The notes under the pieces: model-generated | Databases searched by the model: none | Told to the model about the DNA's origin: nothing | What the model saw: the letters and a program-made list of their open reading frames with translations, nothing else | Assembly: GCF_024979255.1 (NCBI RefSeq) | Contig: NZ_JANLCN010000010.1 | Span: 62,001-126,000 of the forward strand | Source: Herbiconiux moechotypicola | GTDB taxonomy: Bacteria > Actinomycetota > Actinomycetes > Actinomycetales > Microbacteriaceae | DNA length: 64,000 bases | Reading direction: 5' to 3' | Shown: positions 7,463-15,083 of the stretch, in pieces | How the letters are laid out: the number at the start of each line of letters is the position of its first letter | Numbering within the stretch: the stretch's first letter is position 1 | Position numbers and translations under genes: made by a program

Positions 7463-8314
7463 CTAGGCGCTGGCGGCGAGTTCCTTCGCGCGGGCGAGGG
7501 CGGCGTCGGTGGCGCGAGTGAAGAGGGCGGGCAGGTCGGCGTCGTCGAGCACGGCGAGGGCGCGTTCGGTGGTGCCCTTGGGGCTCGTGACCTGGATGCG
7601 CAGGGCGGTGGGCGTGGCTCCGGATGCGGTGAGCAGCTCGGTCGCGCCGGCGAAGGTCTCGTTCACCAGAATCGCCGCCTGATCGGGAGTGAATCCCTTC
7701 TCCACAGCGGCGGCGGTGAGGGCTTCTATCAACAGATACACGTAGGCGGGGCCCGAACCGGAGATGGTGCTGAGAGCATCCAGTTGTGATTCAGGCACCT
7801 CCACCACCGTTCCCACCGTCTCGAAGAGCGAACGCACCAGTTCGAGGTCGGCATCGCTCGAGCGGGTGCCGGCCGAGAGACCGGTCACCGCCCGGCCCAC
7901 CACGGCCGGAGTGTTGGGCATGGAGCGCAGCACGGCCACGTGGGCGGGCAGGTGCTTCTCGAAGGTGGCCACGGTCACTCCGGCGGCGACGCTCACCACG
8001 ACGGCGCCGGGACGGAGCGCATCGGCGATCTCGTCGAGGAGCGCGGGCACCATGGCGGGCTTGACCGCGACGAGCACGATGGCGGCACCGGCCGCGGCAC
8101 GGCGGTTGCCCTCGGGATCGTCGTCGGTGGCGATGGCCTCGACGCGGGGCTCATCGTCGAATTCGGCCGCCTTCGCGGCGCTGCGGTTGGTCACCACGAT
8201 GCCGCCGTCCACCTCGACAGCGGGCGAGAGCATGCCGGCGAGGATGGCGCGGCCCATCGAGCCTGCGCCCAGGATCGCGACGGAGGGGAGGAGGGTTCTC
8301 TCAGCTGCGCTCAT
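7463..8314 (-). CDS. proC: Pyrroline-5-carboxylate reductase
   Basis: A 283-residue enzyme that reduces pyrroline-5-carboxylate to proline with NAD(P)H, the last step of proline synthesis. The N-terminal Rossmann motif is VAILGAGSMGRAI, and the C-terminal P5CR signature SGSGPAYVYLLIEAL is followed by SPKGTTE. The size fits the family (about 270-280). A TAGGAT -10 box lies 6 nt before ATG 8314, giving a leaderless arrangement. It lies about 3 kb from the bS22/HTH pair, close to the arrangement known in mycobacteria. Confidence 0.95.
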   Translation of the reverse strand: MSAAERTLLPSVAILGAGSMGRAILAGMLSPAVEVDGGIVVTNRSAAKAAEFDDEPRVEAIATDDDPEGNRRAAAGAAIVLVAVKPAMVPALLDEIADALRPGAVVVSVAAGVTVATFEKHLPAHVAVLRSMPNTPAVVGRAVTGLSAGTRSSDADLELVRSLFETVGTVVEVPESQLDALSTISGSGPAYVYLLIEALTAAAVEKGFTPDQAAILVNETFAGATELLTASGATPTALRIQVTSPKGTTERALAVLDDADLPALFTRATDAALARAKELAASA

Positions 8315-8320
8315 CCGTCC

Positions 8321-8326
8321 ATCCTA
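8321..8326 (-). promoter_or_regulatory. -10 box of proC (leaderless)
   Basis: Minus-strand TAGGAT, 6 nt, then ATG 8314. Confidence 0.55.
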
Positions 8327-8392
8327 GGATTGGCGGCAGGCCACGCTGATCGGCACCCGACCGCCGAACGGCACCCGAAGGAGATGACCACC

Positions 8393-8704
8393 GTGAGCAC
8401 ACCCGGCGAGAACGACGCCACCGCGGCGATCCGCGACGCGATCGAGGCGACGGAGAGGGTCGAGCGGCTGATCGACCTCACCGTGGTCGACACGGGTGCA
8501 GGCGAGCTCGTGGTCGGGGCACGCATCGCGCTCGCGGCCGACTCCGAGCTGCGAGATGTCGTGCTCGTGATCGACGACGTCGAAGCCGCGGTGCGCGTGG
8601 CCGCTCCCGGCGCCGTCGCCGTCTACGTCGAGCCCGCCGTCGTCGCGCCGGTCGTCGACCTCGAGACCAACACCTCCGCCATCGTCATCATGAGCGCGGA
8701 TTGA
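8393..8704 (+). CDS. Stand-alone domain resembling the CDF cation-efflux C-terminal domain
   Basis: A 103-residue protein. The pattern IRDAIEATERVERLIDL, then ELVVGARIALA, then DDVEAAVRVAAP, then AVYVEPAVV matches the cytosolic ferredoxin-like C-terminal domain of cation diffusion facilitators. The six-helix transporter domain is absent, and the surrounding DNA shows no broken copy of it. GAAGGAG at 8377-8383 is too close to ATG 8384 but well spaced for the in-frame GTG 8393, so I use the latter. Its stop overlaps the TTG start of the amidotransferase gene by 4 nt. It may sense metal or act as a dimer module; function is unproven. Confidence 0.6.
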   Translation: MSTPGENDATAAIRDAIEATERVERLIDLTVVDTGAGELVVGARIALAADSELRDVVLVIDDVEAAVRVAAPGAVAVYVEPAVVAPVVDLETNTSAIVIMSAD

Positions 8705-9429
8705 CCCCGACGGCCCCGACCACGGGGCGCCGTGCGGTCGTCGTCCAGCACGACCCCACGGTCGCGCTCGGCAACTTCGGTCCGGTGCTCGAGGAGCACG
8801 GTTACACGATCGACCTGATCGACGCGCGGACCCCGGGGTTCACCGAGGCGCTCGCCGACGCGGCAGACGCCGAGCTGCTCGTGGTGCTGGGCTCGACCGC
8901 CGGGGTGTATGAGTCGGAGTCGTATCCGTTCATCGCCCCCGAGATCGCTCACCTGCAGCAGCGCCTGGCGGAACGTCGGCCGACGCTGGGGGTGTGCTTC
9001 GGCGCCCAGATCATCGCGGCCGCGCTCGGTGAAGAGGTGCGCCGCGGCGACACCGTCGAGGTGGGCTACCGCGAAGTGACCCCCACGGCGGAGGGATTCG
9101 ACTCCCCCGTGCGGCACGTCGCCGGCACGAGGATGGCGCAGTGGCACGGCGACACCTTCGACCTGCCCACTTCGGTCACTCTGCTGGCGTCGTCGGCGGA
9201 GTACCGGCACGAGGCGTACGGCAGCGGCGACTGGCTGCTCGCGGTGCAGTTCCACCCCGAGCTCACCGACGAGATGCACGAGCAGTGGCTCGTGGGCGAC
9301 GCCGCCTTCGTGGCAGAGCACGGCTACGACGCCGAAGCCCTCCGCGACGAGCGGGCTCGTCACGGCGCCGCCATGCAAACCGCCTCCCGCCTCCTGCTCT
9401 CCGACTACCTCGCCCGCCTCCCCCGCTGA
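8701..9429 (+). CDS. Class I glutamine amidotransferase-like protein
   Basis: A 242-residue stand-alone GATase1 domain related to the glutaminase part of GMP synthase. The nucleophile is Cys99 in GVCFGAQ, and the distal His-Glu pair is in VQFHPELT. Such proteins hydrolyse or transfer the glutamine amide, or deglutamylate small molecules; the substrate is not evident. Translation probably starts at TTG 8701, overlapping the upstream stop by 4 nt, so it is coupled to the CDF-like domain protein. Confidence 0.85.
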   Translation: MTPTAPTTGRRAVVVQHDPTVALGNFGPVLEEHGYTIDLIDARTPGFTEALADAADAELLVVLGSTAGVYESESYPFIAPEIAHLQQRLAERRPTLGVCFGAQIIAAALGEEVRRGDTVEVGYREVTPTAEGFDSPVRHVAGTRMAQWHGDTFDLPTSVTLLASSAEYRHEAYGSGDWLLAVQFHPELTDEMHEQWLVGDAAFVAEHGYDAEALRDERARHGAAMQTASRLLLSDYLARLPR

Positions 9430-9444
9430 GGCCGCGGCACGCGG

Positions 9445-9945
<501 letters not shown>

Positions 9946-9978
9946 TCACTCACCGTGTCGGCCTCGTGCGAGGCCCAG

Positions 9979-9984
9979 TAGATT
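9979..9984 (+). promoter_or_regulatory. -10 box of upp (leaderless)
   Basis: TAGATT, 6 nt, then ATG 9991, with no Shine-Dalgarno sequence. Confidence 0.55.
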
Positions 9985-9990
9985 GACCCT

Positions 9991-10623
9991 ATGCGAGTCC
10001 ACGTTGCCGACCACCCGCTCATCACCCACAAGCTGACCGTCCTGCGCGACGTGAACACCCCGTCGCCCACCTTCCGCGCCCTCGCCGAGGAGCTCGTCAC
10101 ACTGCTCGCCTACGAGGCCACCCGCAACGTGACCGTGGTGCCCGTCACCGTGCAGACCCCGGTCGCCGAGACGAAGGGCGTCGCCATCGCCGAACCGCGC
10201 CCCCTCGTCGTGCCGATCCTCCGCGCGGGTCTCGGCATGCTCGAGGGCATGGTGAAACTCGTTCCGAGCGCCGAGGTGGGCTTCTTGGGCATGGTGCGCA
10301 ACGAGGAGACCCTCGAACCGTCGACCTACGCCGAGCGCCTGCCCGACGACCTCTCCGACCGGCAGTGCTTCGTGCTCGACCCCATGCTCGCCACGGGTGG
10401 CTCGCTGAGCGCCGCGATCGACTTCCTGTTCCGCCGGGGGGCCCAGGATGTGACCGCGATCTGCCTGCTCGGCGCACCGGAGGGAGTCGCCGCGATCGAG
10501 AAGGCCACCGAGGGCAAGAACGTCACCCTCGTGCTCGGTGCGCTCGACGAGCGCCTCAACGAGAAGGGCTACATCGTGCCCGGGCTCGGCGACGCCGGAG
10601 ACCGCCTCTACGGCACCGTCTGA
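9991..10623 (+). CDS. upp: Uracil phosphoribosyltransferase
   Basis: A 210-residue enzyme that makes UMP from uracil and PRPP (pyrimidine salvage). The PRPP-binding loop is [17 protein letters not shown]. The uracil-binding end [16 protein letters not shown] is at the C-terminus. The length is standard. Its 3' end overlaps the end of the convergent MFS gene by 16 nt. Confidence 0.96.
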   Translation: MRVHVADHPLITHKLTVLRDVNTPSPTFRALAEELVTLLAYEATRNVTVVPVTVQTPVAETKGVAIAEPRPLVVPILRAGLGMLEGMVKLVPSAEVGFLGMVRNEETLEPSTYAERLPDDLSDRQCFVLDPMLATGGSLSAAIDFLFRRGAQDVTAICLLGAPEGVAAIEKATEGKNVTLVLGALDERLNEKGYIVPGLGDAGDRLYGTV

Positions 10624-12125
10624 TCGGGCGCGCCCGCCGGTGTCGCCGGGCCCGCAACCTCTGCCGCGTCGGCGACGCGTCGGCGTCGCCGCAGGTCGAG
10701 GAGCCCCACCACGAGGGCGAGCCCCAGCAGCGCGAGCGGCACGAAGAGCGAGTTCCTGAAGCCGTCGTGGTAGACGGCCACGTTGTCGGCGTTCCCCGGT
10801 CCCTCGCGATAGAGCGTCGAGAAGAAGATCGACGTCGCCGCCGCGACCCCGACCGCGGTTCCGACGCGCTGACCCACCTGGGCCATCGACCCCGCGACGC
10901 CACCCTCGGTCACGGGGATCTCGGCGAGCGTGAGGGTCTGGTTCGGCGACACCACGAAGCCGCCGCCCGCCCCCGCCACGGCCATGGCCGCCGCCATCAG
11001 CCAGATCGACCACTCGGCCGGCGGCAGCACCGCGGCCAGCAGCACGAGCACGAACCCCGTGATCGACACCACCAGCCCGAGCACCACCAGGCGCCGGCCG
11101 TAGCGGCCGACGAGCCGGCCGCCGATGAGCGCCGTGACAGCCGAGGTCAGCGCGAACGAGATGCTCACCATCCCGGCGAACACCGGCGCGAAGCCGAGGC
11201 CCTGCTGCAAGAAGAGGGTCGTGAGCAGGAAGATCGACGGCACGGCGGCGAAGTTCGCCGCCGCGAGCAGCAGACCATTGCGGTACGAGCCGATCGAGAA
11301 CAGGGCGAAGCGGATGGCGGGCGACTTACCCGCCCTCTCGTAGCGCCGCTCCCACGCGATGAAGAGCACCACGAACACGGCGCACGCCGCCAGGAAGAGC
11401 CAGCGCCACGGGCTGTCATCAGGACCTCCGGTGGTGAGTACGAACGGCAGCATGAAGGTGAAGACGGATGCGCCGAGCAGCACGATGCCCACCAGGTCGA
11501 GCGTGCGCACCCCGGCCTGATGGGTCTGGGTGCGCGGCAGCAGCCGGATCGCGAAGAGGAAGGCGATGACGCCGAGCGGCACGTTCATCCAGAACAGCAG
11601 CCGCCACCCGTCGGCCGCACCGCCGATCGCGATGAGGAGGCCGCCGAGGGTCGGGCCGAACGCGGTGGCGACGCCGATGGTGGCCCCGAACATCCCGAAC
11701 GCCCGGCCGCGCTCCTCACCTTGGAACAGCTGCTGCACTAACCCGAGCACCTGGGGCATCTGGATGCCCGCCGCCACACCCTGCAGGATGCGTGCGAGCA
11801 ACAGCACCTCGATGTTCGGCGCCACGGCGCACAGCGCGCTGGTGAGCGTGAAGGCCGAGAGGCCGATGAGGAACATGACCTTGCGGGAGTAGAGGTCGCC
11901 GAGCCTGCCCGACGGCACGAGAGCCAGACCGAAGGCGAGGGCATAGCCTGCGACGATCAACTGCAACTGGCTGGAGTCGGCCGAGAGCGAGGCCTCGATC
12001 GACGGCAGGCCGACGTTGACCTTCGACAGGTCGAGGATGGTGAGCGCGGCCACGGCGACGCACACCGCGAAGGCCTGCCACCTGGCCCGCCCCTGGATCG
12101 GAATCGGTCCCGGCAGTGCAGTCAT
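10608..12125 (-). CDS. MFS drug-exporter-type transporter, DHA2 (14-TM) family
   Basis: A 505-residue multidrug-type permease. Motif A ([10 protein letters not shown]) follows TM2, motif C-like glycine-rich segments are in TM5 (GPTLGGLL), and hydrophobic segments continue to about residue 480, as in EmrB/QacA. The substrate is unknown. A GTG exists at 12131, but TAGATT lies 7 nt before ATG 12125, so a leaderless ATG start is favoured. An inverted repeat, AACCGG...CCGGTT, about 40 nt upstream could be an operator. No dedicated TetR or MarR gene is adjacent. Confidence 0.88.
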   Translation of the reverse strand: MTALPGPIPIQGRARWQAFAVCVAVAALTILDLSKVNVGLPSIEASLSADSSQLQLIVAGYALAFGLALVPSGRLGDLYSRKVMFLIGLSAFTLTSALCAVAPNIEVLLLARILQGVAAGIQMPQVLGLVQQLFQGEERGRAFGMFGATIGVATAFGPTLGGLLIAIGGAADGWRLLFWMNVPLGVIAFLFAIRLLPRTQTHQAGVRTLDLVGIVLLGASVFTFMLPFVLTTGGPDDSPWRWLFLAACAVFVVLFIAWERRYERAGKSPAIRFALFSIGSYRNGLLLAAANFAAVPSIFLLTTLFLQQGLGFAPVFAGMVSISFALTSAVTALIGGRLVGRYGRRLVVLGLVVSITGFVLVLLAAVLPPAEWSIWLMAAAMAVAGAGGGFVVSPNQTLTLAEIPVTEGGVAGSMAQVGQRVGTAVGVAAATSIFFSTLYREGPGNADNVAVYHDGFRNSLFVPLALLGLALVVGLLDLRRRRRVADAAEVAGPATPAGAPDQTVP

Positions 12126-12132
12126 GGGCACG

Positions 12133-12138
12133 AATCTA
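12133..12138 (-). promoter_or_regulatory. -10 box of the DHA2 exporter gene
   Basis: Minus-strand TAGATT, 7 nt, then ATG 12125. Confidence 0.45.
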
Positions 12139-12162
12139 TACCTTTGTTAACGATCTCGCGCC

Positions 12163-12193
12163 TTGACAACCGGTGTATGCATCCGGTTAGCTA
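12163..12193 (+). promoter_or_regulatory. Putative promoter with embedded inverted repeat, ahead of the Cys leader ORF
   Basis: TTGACA (12163-12168), a 19-nt spacer and TAGCTA (12188-12193), then 6 nt to ATG 12200. The spacer holds an inverted repeat with AACCGG and CCGGTT arms around ATGCAT. It lies in the intergenic region between the divergent MFS exporter gene and the winged-helix regulator gene, so a factor bound here could affect both. Confidence 0.4.
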
Positions 12194-12199
12194 CTGGGC

Positions 12200-12301
12200 A
12201 TGACTGACAACGCGCACGCCCTGACCTCCTTTGAGGCCCTCGGGGATGCCGGCATGATGATGGCCGGCGGCGTCGTCATGTGTTGTCGAATGTGTCGCTG
12301 A
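12200..12301 (+). CDS. Possible Cys-rich leader peptide (33 aa)
   Basis: This short ORF begins MTDNAHALTSFEALGDAG, runs through several Met and Gly residues, and ends in VMCCRMCR, with cysteines at positions 28, 29 and 32 next to the stop. It has no Shine-Dalgarno site, but a -10-like box lies 6 nt upstream, as expected for a leaderless message. Leaderless ORFs with clustered Cys codons at the end act as cysteine-responsive attenuators in mycobacteria (known principle). A hairpin follows 63 nt downstream. Whether it is translated, and whether it controls the winged-helix gene, is inference. Confidence 0.35.
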   Translation: MTDNAHALTSFEALGDAGMMMAGGVVMCCRMCR

Positions 12302-12468
12302 CGACGAATCCCGTCGAGCGCAGTCTCCGTCGCCGCTGAAGGCACGTCGAGAAGCTGCGTTCCCGGCACCGTGATCCGGTGCCCTCCCCGAGGACTCACA
12401 CCCGAGTCCCGAACACAGACACATTTCCGGTTCGTCGAACACGAGCCGCTGCCGCAAGGACTACTTCC
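12302..12468 (+). other. Leader region before the winged-helix regulator
   Basis: No gene is seen here. It contains a perfect 7-bp stem, GGCACCG/CGGTGCC, with a 5-nt loop at 12365-12383, without a T-tract, and the ribosome binding site AAGGA just before ATG 12469. Together with the Cys-ending ORF upstream it could form an attenuator-like leader. Confidence 0.35.
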
Positions 12469-13212
12469 ATGTCGATCGCTCCTCTCGAAACCCGCCCCAC
12501 CCACCTCACCCGCCTGGCGCACGGTGCCGCCGCCGCCGCAGTCGCCCCGGCTCCTGCCGCGGCTCCGGTAGCCCACCCCGCCGACCCGGCCCCCCGCATC
12601 CGCGCCGTTCCCGAGGGCACCGAAGCTCGAGGCTTCGTGCTCTATGTCGGCATCGACGAGGACAAGGCCACCGCCGACGGCACCGACCTCGGAGCGATCG
12701 TGGCCGAGCTGCGCGCCCTCGCCGCCCGCCTCGCCCCCTCCTCAGAGACCTACGCCGCCGTCGCTCTCGCCCCCCGTGGTGCCGGCGGCCGCGACGTCGA
12801 CGTGGTGCGCCTCGCCCTGCAAGATCCGGCCGCCCTGGCCAAGCACCGCCACACGCCGGATGAAGACGACCGGGCCCGCGACGGGGTGGTCGTCGACCTC
12901 TCGCGCAAGCGCGTGCTGCTCGACAACACGGTCGCCGGCCTCACCTACAAGGAGTTCGAGCTGCTGCAGTATCTCGTGCTGCGCGAGGGCCGCACCATCG
13001 AGCGCGCGGAACTCATCACTGCCCTCTGGAGCTCCGGCGACGAGGAGGCCCCGAACGAGCGCACCATCGACGTGCACGTTCGCCGCCTGCGCTCGAAGCT
13101 CGGCGACTACGAGGACATCGTGCGCACGGTGCGCGGCGTCGGCTACCGCTTCGACCGGCACGCCGACGTCTCGGTGCGCCACACCTCCACCCCGTCGCCC
13201 GACCTGTTCTGA
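12469..13212 (+). CDS. Winged-helix (OmpR/PhoB-type) DNA-binding regulator without receiver domain
   Basis: A 247-residue protein. The C-terminal trans_reg_C winged helix covers about residues 145-230 (GLTYKEFELLQYLVLREG, then RTIDVHVRRLRSKLG, then RTVRGVGYRF). The N-terminal half has an Ala/Pro-rich segment, then an alpha/beta-looking part (GFVLYVGIDED...) without the phospho-acceptor pattern of a response regulator, so it is probably not part of a two-component pair. ATG 12469 with AAGGA 8 nt upstream is preferred to the open frame extending to 12379. Confidence 0.8.
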   Translation: MSIAPLETRPTHLTRLAHGAAAAAVAPAPAAAPVAHPADPAPRIRAVPEGTEARGFVLYVGIDEDKATADGTDLGAIVAELRALAARLAPSSETYAAVALAPRGAGGRDVDVVRLALQDPAALAKHRHTPDEDDRARDGVVVDLSRKRVLLDNTVAGLTYKEFELLQYLVLREGRTIERAELITALWSSGDEEAPNERTIDVHVRRLRSKLGDYEDIVRTVRGVGYRFDRHADVSVRHTSTPSPDLF

Positions 13213-13299
13213 GCCACCTGAACGCCCCCGAACGGGTTACACAGGAATTTCCCAGAAAAATAACGATTCGATAACTAGCGCACCGTTACCTGACCGTTA

Positions 13300-13408
13300 T
13301 ATATTCATAGAGCGTTAGTTGTTTGCTGTGGCAGCTACCGCGGAATGTGATTGCAGGACACTCTTGGTGCAAGGGAGAGGGCCCGTCGTTAGCCTCTACG
13401 ACGGGCCC
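13300..13408 (+). ncRNA. Candidate small RNA or structured 3' region
   Basis: The region is AT-richer than its surroundings. TATATT (13300-13305) could be a -10 box, with the RNA running about 100 nt through a TTGCA...TGCAA hairpin (about 13351-13372) to a perfect 11-bp GGGCCCGTCGT/ACGACGGGCCC hairpin. No -35 match and only a weak T-tract are present, and no ORF is seen. It may equally be the 3' untranslated region of the winged-helix gene. Confidence 0.3.
13379..13408 (+). terminator. Hairpin terminator between convergent genes
   Basis: GGGCCCGTCGT (13379-13389) pairs perfectly with ACGACGGGCCC (13398-13408) across an 8-nt loop, followed by TCAATCATTT. It lies between the winged-helix gene and the convergent surface-protein gene. 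The poor T-tract makes factor-independent termination likely but not certain. Confidence 0.6.
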
Positions 13409-13432
13409 TCAATCATTTAAGGCGCAGGCAGC

Positions 13433-15004
13433 TCACGCACACGGGACGAGGTTCTCGACGTCGCGCGTGAGCGACGCTTCGCCCCCGAGCAGAACGATCC
13501 TGGTCGCGCCCACGCGGGAGATGTCGGTCAAGACCGCCTGCGGCACACAGGTGCCAGGCACCACATAGAGCGGCGACTTCGACGCGCCCGCGATGACACT
13601 GCCGACCAGCGCGTCGGGGTAGTTCGTACCGGTTGCGATGAATGCGGTCGTTGCAGACCCGAAGCGAGACGCATTGATCGTCACCGAGGTGCCATAGCGG
13701 TCAGACCCGGCCAGACGCGCGACAGGGCCGATCGGCCTCAGTGAGCTCTGTACCCCTGACGAGATACTCGCCTCGCCGCCCACCAGCGTGATGGCCGAGA
13801 CGTTCATGGCTCGGAACGCGTCGAGCGTGGGTCGATCAACCGCCCCCGCACGACCATCGAGCAGCGTCACGGGCTGGGCGACCGCCCCCGCTGCGGCTCC
13901 CGCGGACAGCGCGTCGGGGAACGTAGCGCCGGTCGCGACGAACGAGTGATCAGCAGTGCCGAACACCGATACGGTGAGCGCCCGGCTCACGGCATAGCGA
14001 TCCGCTCCACCGACACGGGTCACCGTCGCCGAAGGCACGATGGTTCGGATCGACGCGAGCACAGCGTCGGACACCGAGGAAGGACCACCCACGACGGTAA
14101 CCACGCCGGGCTTTAGCCGGGCGATCTCCGTCGCGGTGCTCGCAGGCAGCTCGCCCGCTCTCGTCAGAAGCAGAGCCGCCCCTCGCTTCACGGCGGCCGG
14201 CCCGGCGCCCAGTGCATCGGGAAAGTTCTCGCCTGATGCGACAAACACCGGCGTACCAACCGCCGGCGACGGGAACTCCGCCTGAGCCACTCGCGCCGCG
14301 CCGTCATACCGATCGGTCCCTGCAATTCGCGAGACCGCCGGCTCACCCACCCGTATCGAGACCGTGGCCGTCTCGGACACGCAGTCCGTTGGCGACCCCT
14401 GCACGGCTGACATGCAGTACTCGAAGCTGTCAGTCCCCCTGAATCCCGCAGCGGGCGTGTAGACGAATCCGCCCGCAGCGGGCGGCGAGGTGAGGACGCC
14501 GTGCGCCGGCTTGGTCAACGCCGCCCACGCATAAGCACTCGAGGAGTCATTGGCGACGGGGCCCGGGCGCATAACAGTGAGCGCGGTGTCTTGCGGTGTA
14601 CTGAACACGTCATCTGCGGGAACCGGACGTTCGAAGGTGATGCGGACCGTCGCAACGTTCGTCACACAGTCGCCCCCGTCGAACAGACAGTAGGTGAACG
14701 AGTCATCCAAAGGGTTCGTCCAGTTGTCGGGGGTATAGACGAAGCCCCCTCGCCCGACCGTTCCGGTTCCCGATATGGAACCGTGTTTCAAGGGCGAGAC
14801 GATGCGGAGTCCCGGCAGCGAATCCACGGGATCGTCATTGGCGAGGATCCCAGGCGAAGGCACCCGCGCCTCCAGACCGACGAGGAACGTGTAGGCGTCG
14901 TCACGCACGACAGGCCCGACCGCGACCGCAGTCGTTGCGGGACCCGCCATTGCGCCCGCGATAACCGCACCGACGATTCCCAGCACGACGGCAATTCGAC
15001 GCAT
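13433..15004 (-). CDS. Secreted surface protein with cadherin-like tandem domains and three cell wall-binding repeats (CWB2)
   Basis: A 523-residue exported protein with a Sec signal at about residues 1-28 (VLGIVGAVIAGAMAGPATTAVA). Two Ig/cadherin-like domains of the GILANDDP...GGFVYTP...DSFTYC type (about 30-125 and 125-220) are followed by three CWB2 repeats (IAGTDRYDGAARVA, VGGADRYAVSRALT, LAGSDRYGTSVTIN), each with an ATGxxFPDAL-like core and a VVGG/LVGG end. CWB2 repeats anchor proteins to wall glycopolymers (family knowledge). AAGGAGG gives a strong ribosome binding site. GC content is lower than in neighbouring genes, which is common for surface proteins. Confidence 0.88.
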   Translation of the reverse strand: MRRIAVVLGIVGAVIAGAMAGPATTAVAVGPVVRDDAYTFLVGLEARVPSPGILANDDPVDSLPGLRIVSPLKHGSISGTGTVGRGGFVYTPDNWTNPLDDSFTYCLFDGGDCVTNVATVRITFERPVPADDVFSTPQDTALTVMRPGPVANDSSSAYAWAALTKPAHGVLTSPPAAGGFVYTPAAGFRGTDSFEYCMSAVQGSPTDCVSETATVSIRVGEPAVSRIAGTDRYDGAARVAQAEFPSPAVGTPVFVASGENFPDALGAGPAAVKRGAALLLTRAGELPASTATEIARLKPGVVTVVGGPSSVSDAVLASIRTIVPSATVTRVGGADRYAVSRALTVSVFGTADHSFVATGATFPDALSAGAAAGAVAQPVTLLDGRAGAVDRPTLDAFRAMNVSAITLVGGEASISSGVQSSLRPIGPVARLAGSDRYGTSVTINASRFGSATTAFIATGTNYPDALVGSVIAGASKSPLYVVPGTCVPQAVLTDISRVGATRIVLLGGEASLTRDVENLVPCA

Positions 15005-15030
15005 GCCAACCTCCTTGATGATGATCGCTC

Positions 15031-15036
15031 ATCATA
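15031..15036 (-). promoter_or_regulatory. -10 box of the CWB2 surface protein gene
   Basis: Minus-strand TATGAT about 26 nt before ATG 15004, followed by the Shine-Dalgarno AAGGAGGT; this is a leadered transcript, unlike many neighbours. Confidence 0.4.
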
Positions 15037-15071
15037 GTCATGACATGACGATTTGTCAGTATGGGACAGGA

Positions 15072-15077
15072 TAAGGT
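15072..15077 (+). promoter_or_regulatory. -10 box of the amidohydrolase gene (leaderless)
   Basis: TAAGGT, 6 nt, then ATG 15084. Confidence 0.5.
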
Positions 15078-15083
15078 GGCGCC

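Noticed and set aside
12187-12576. Minus-strand ORFs of 88-129 codons in the intergenic region
   Set aside because: No ribosome binding site or motif, and they overlap the winged-helix gene start and the better-placed plus-strand leader ORF.
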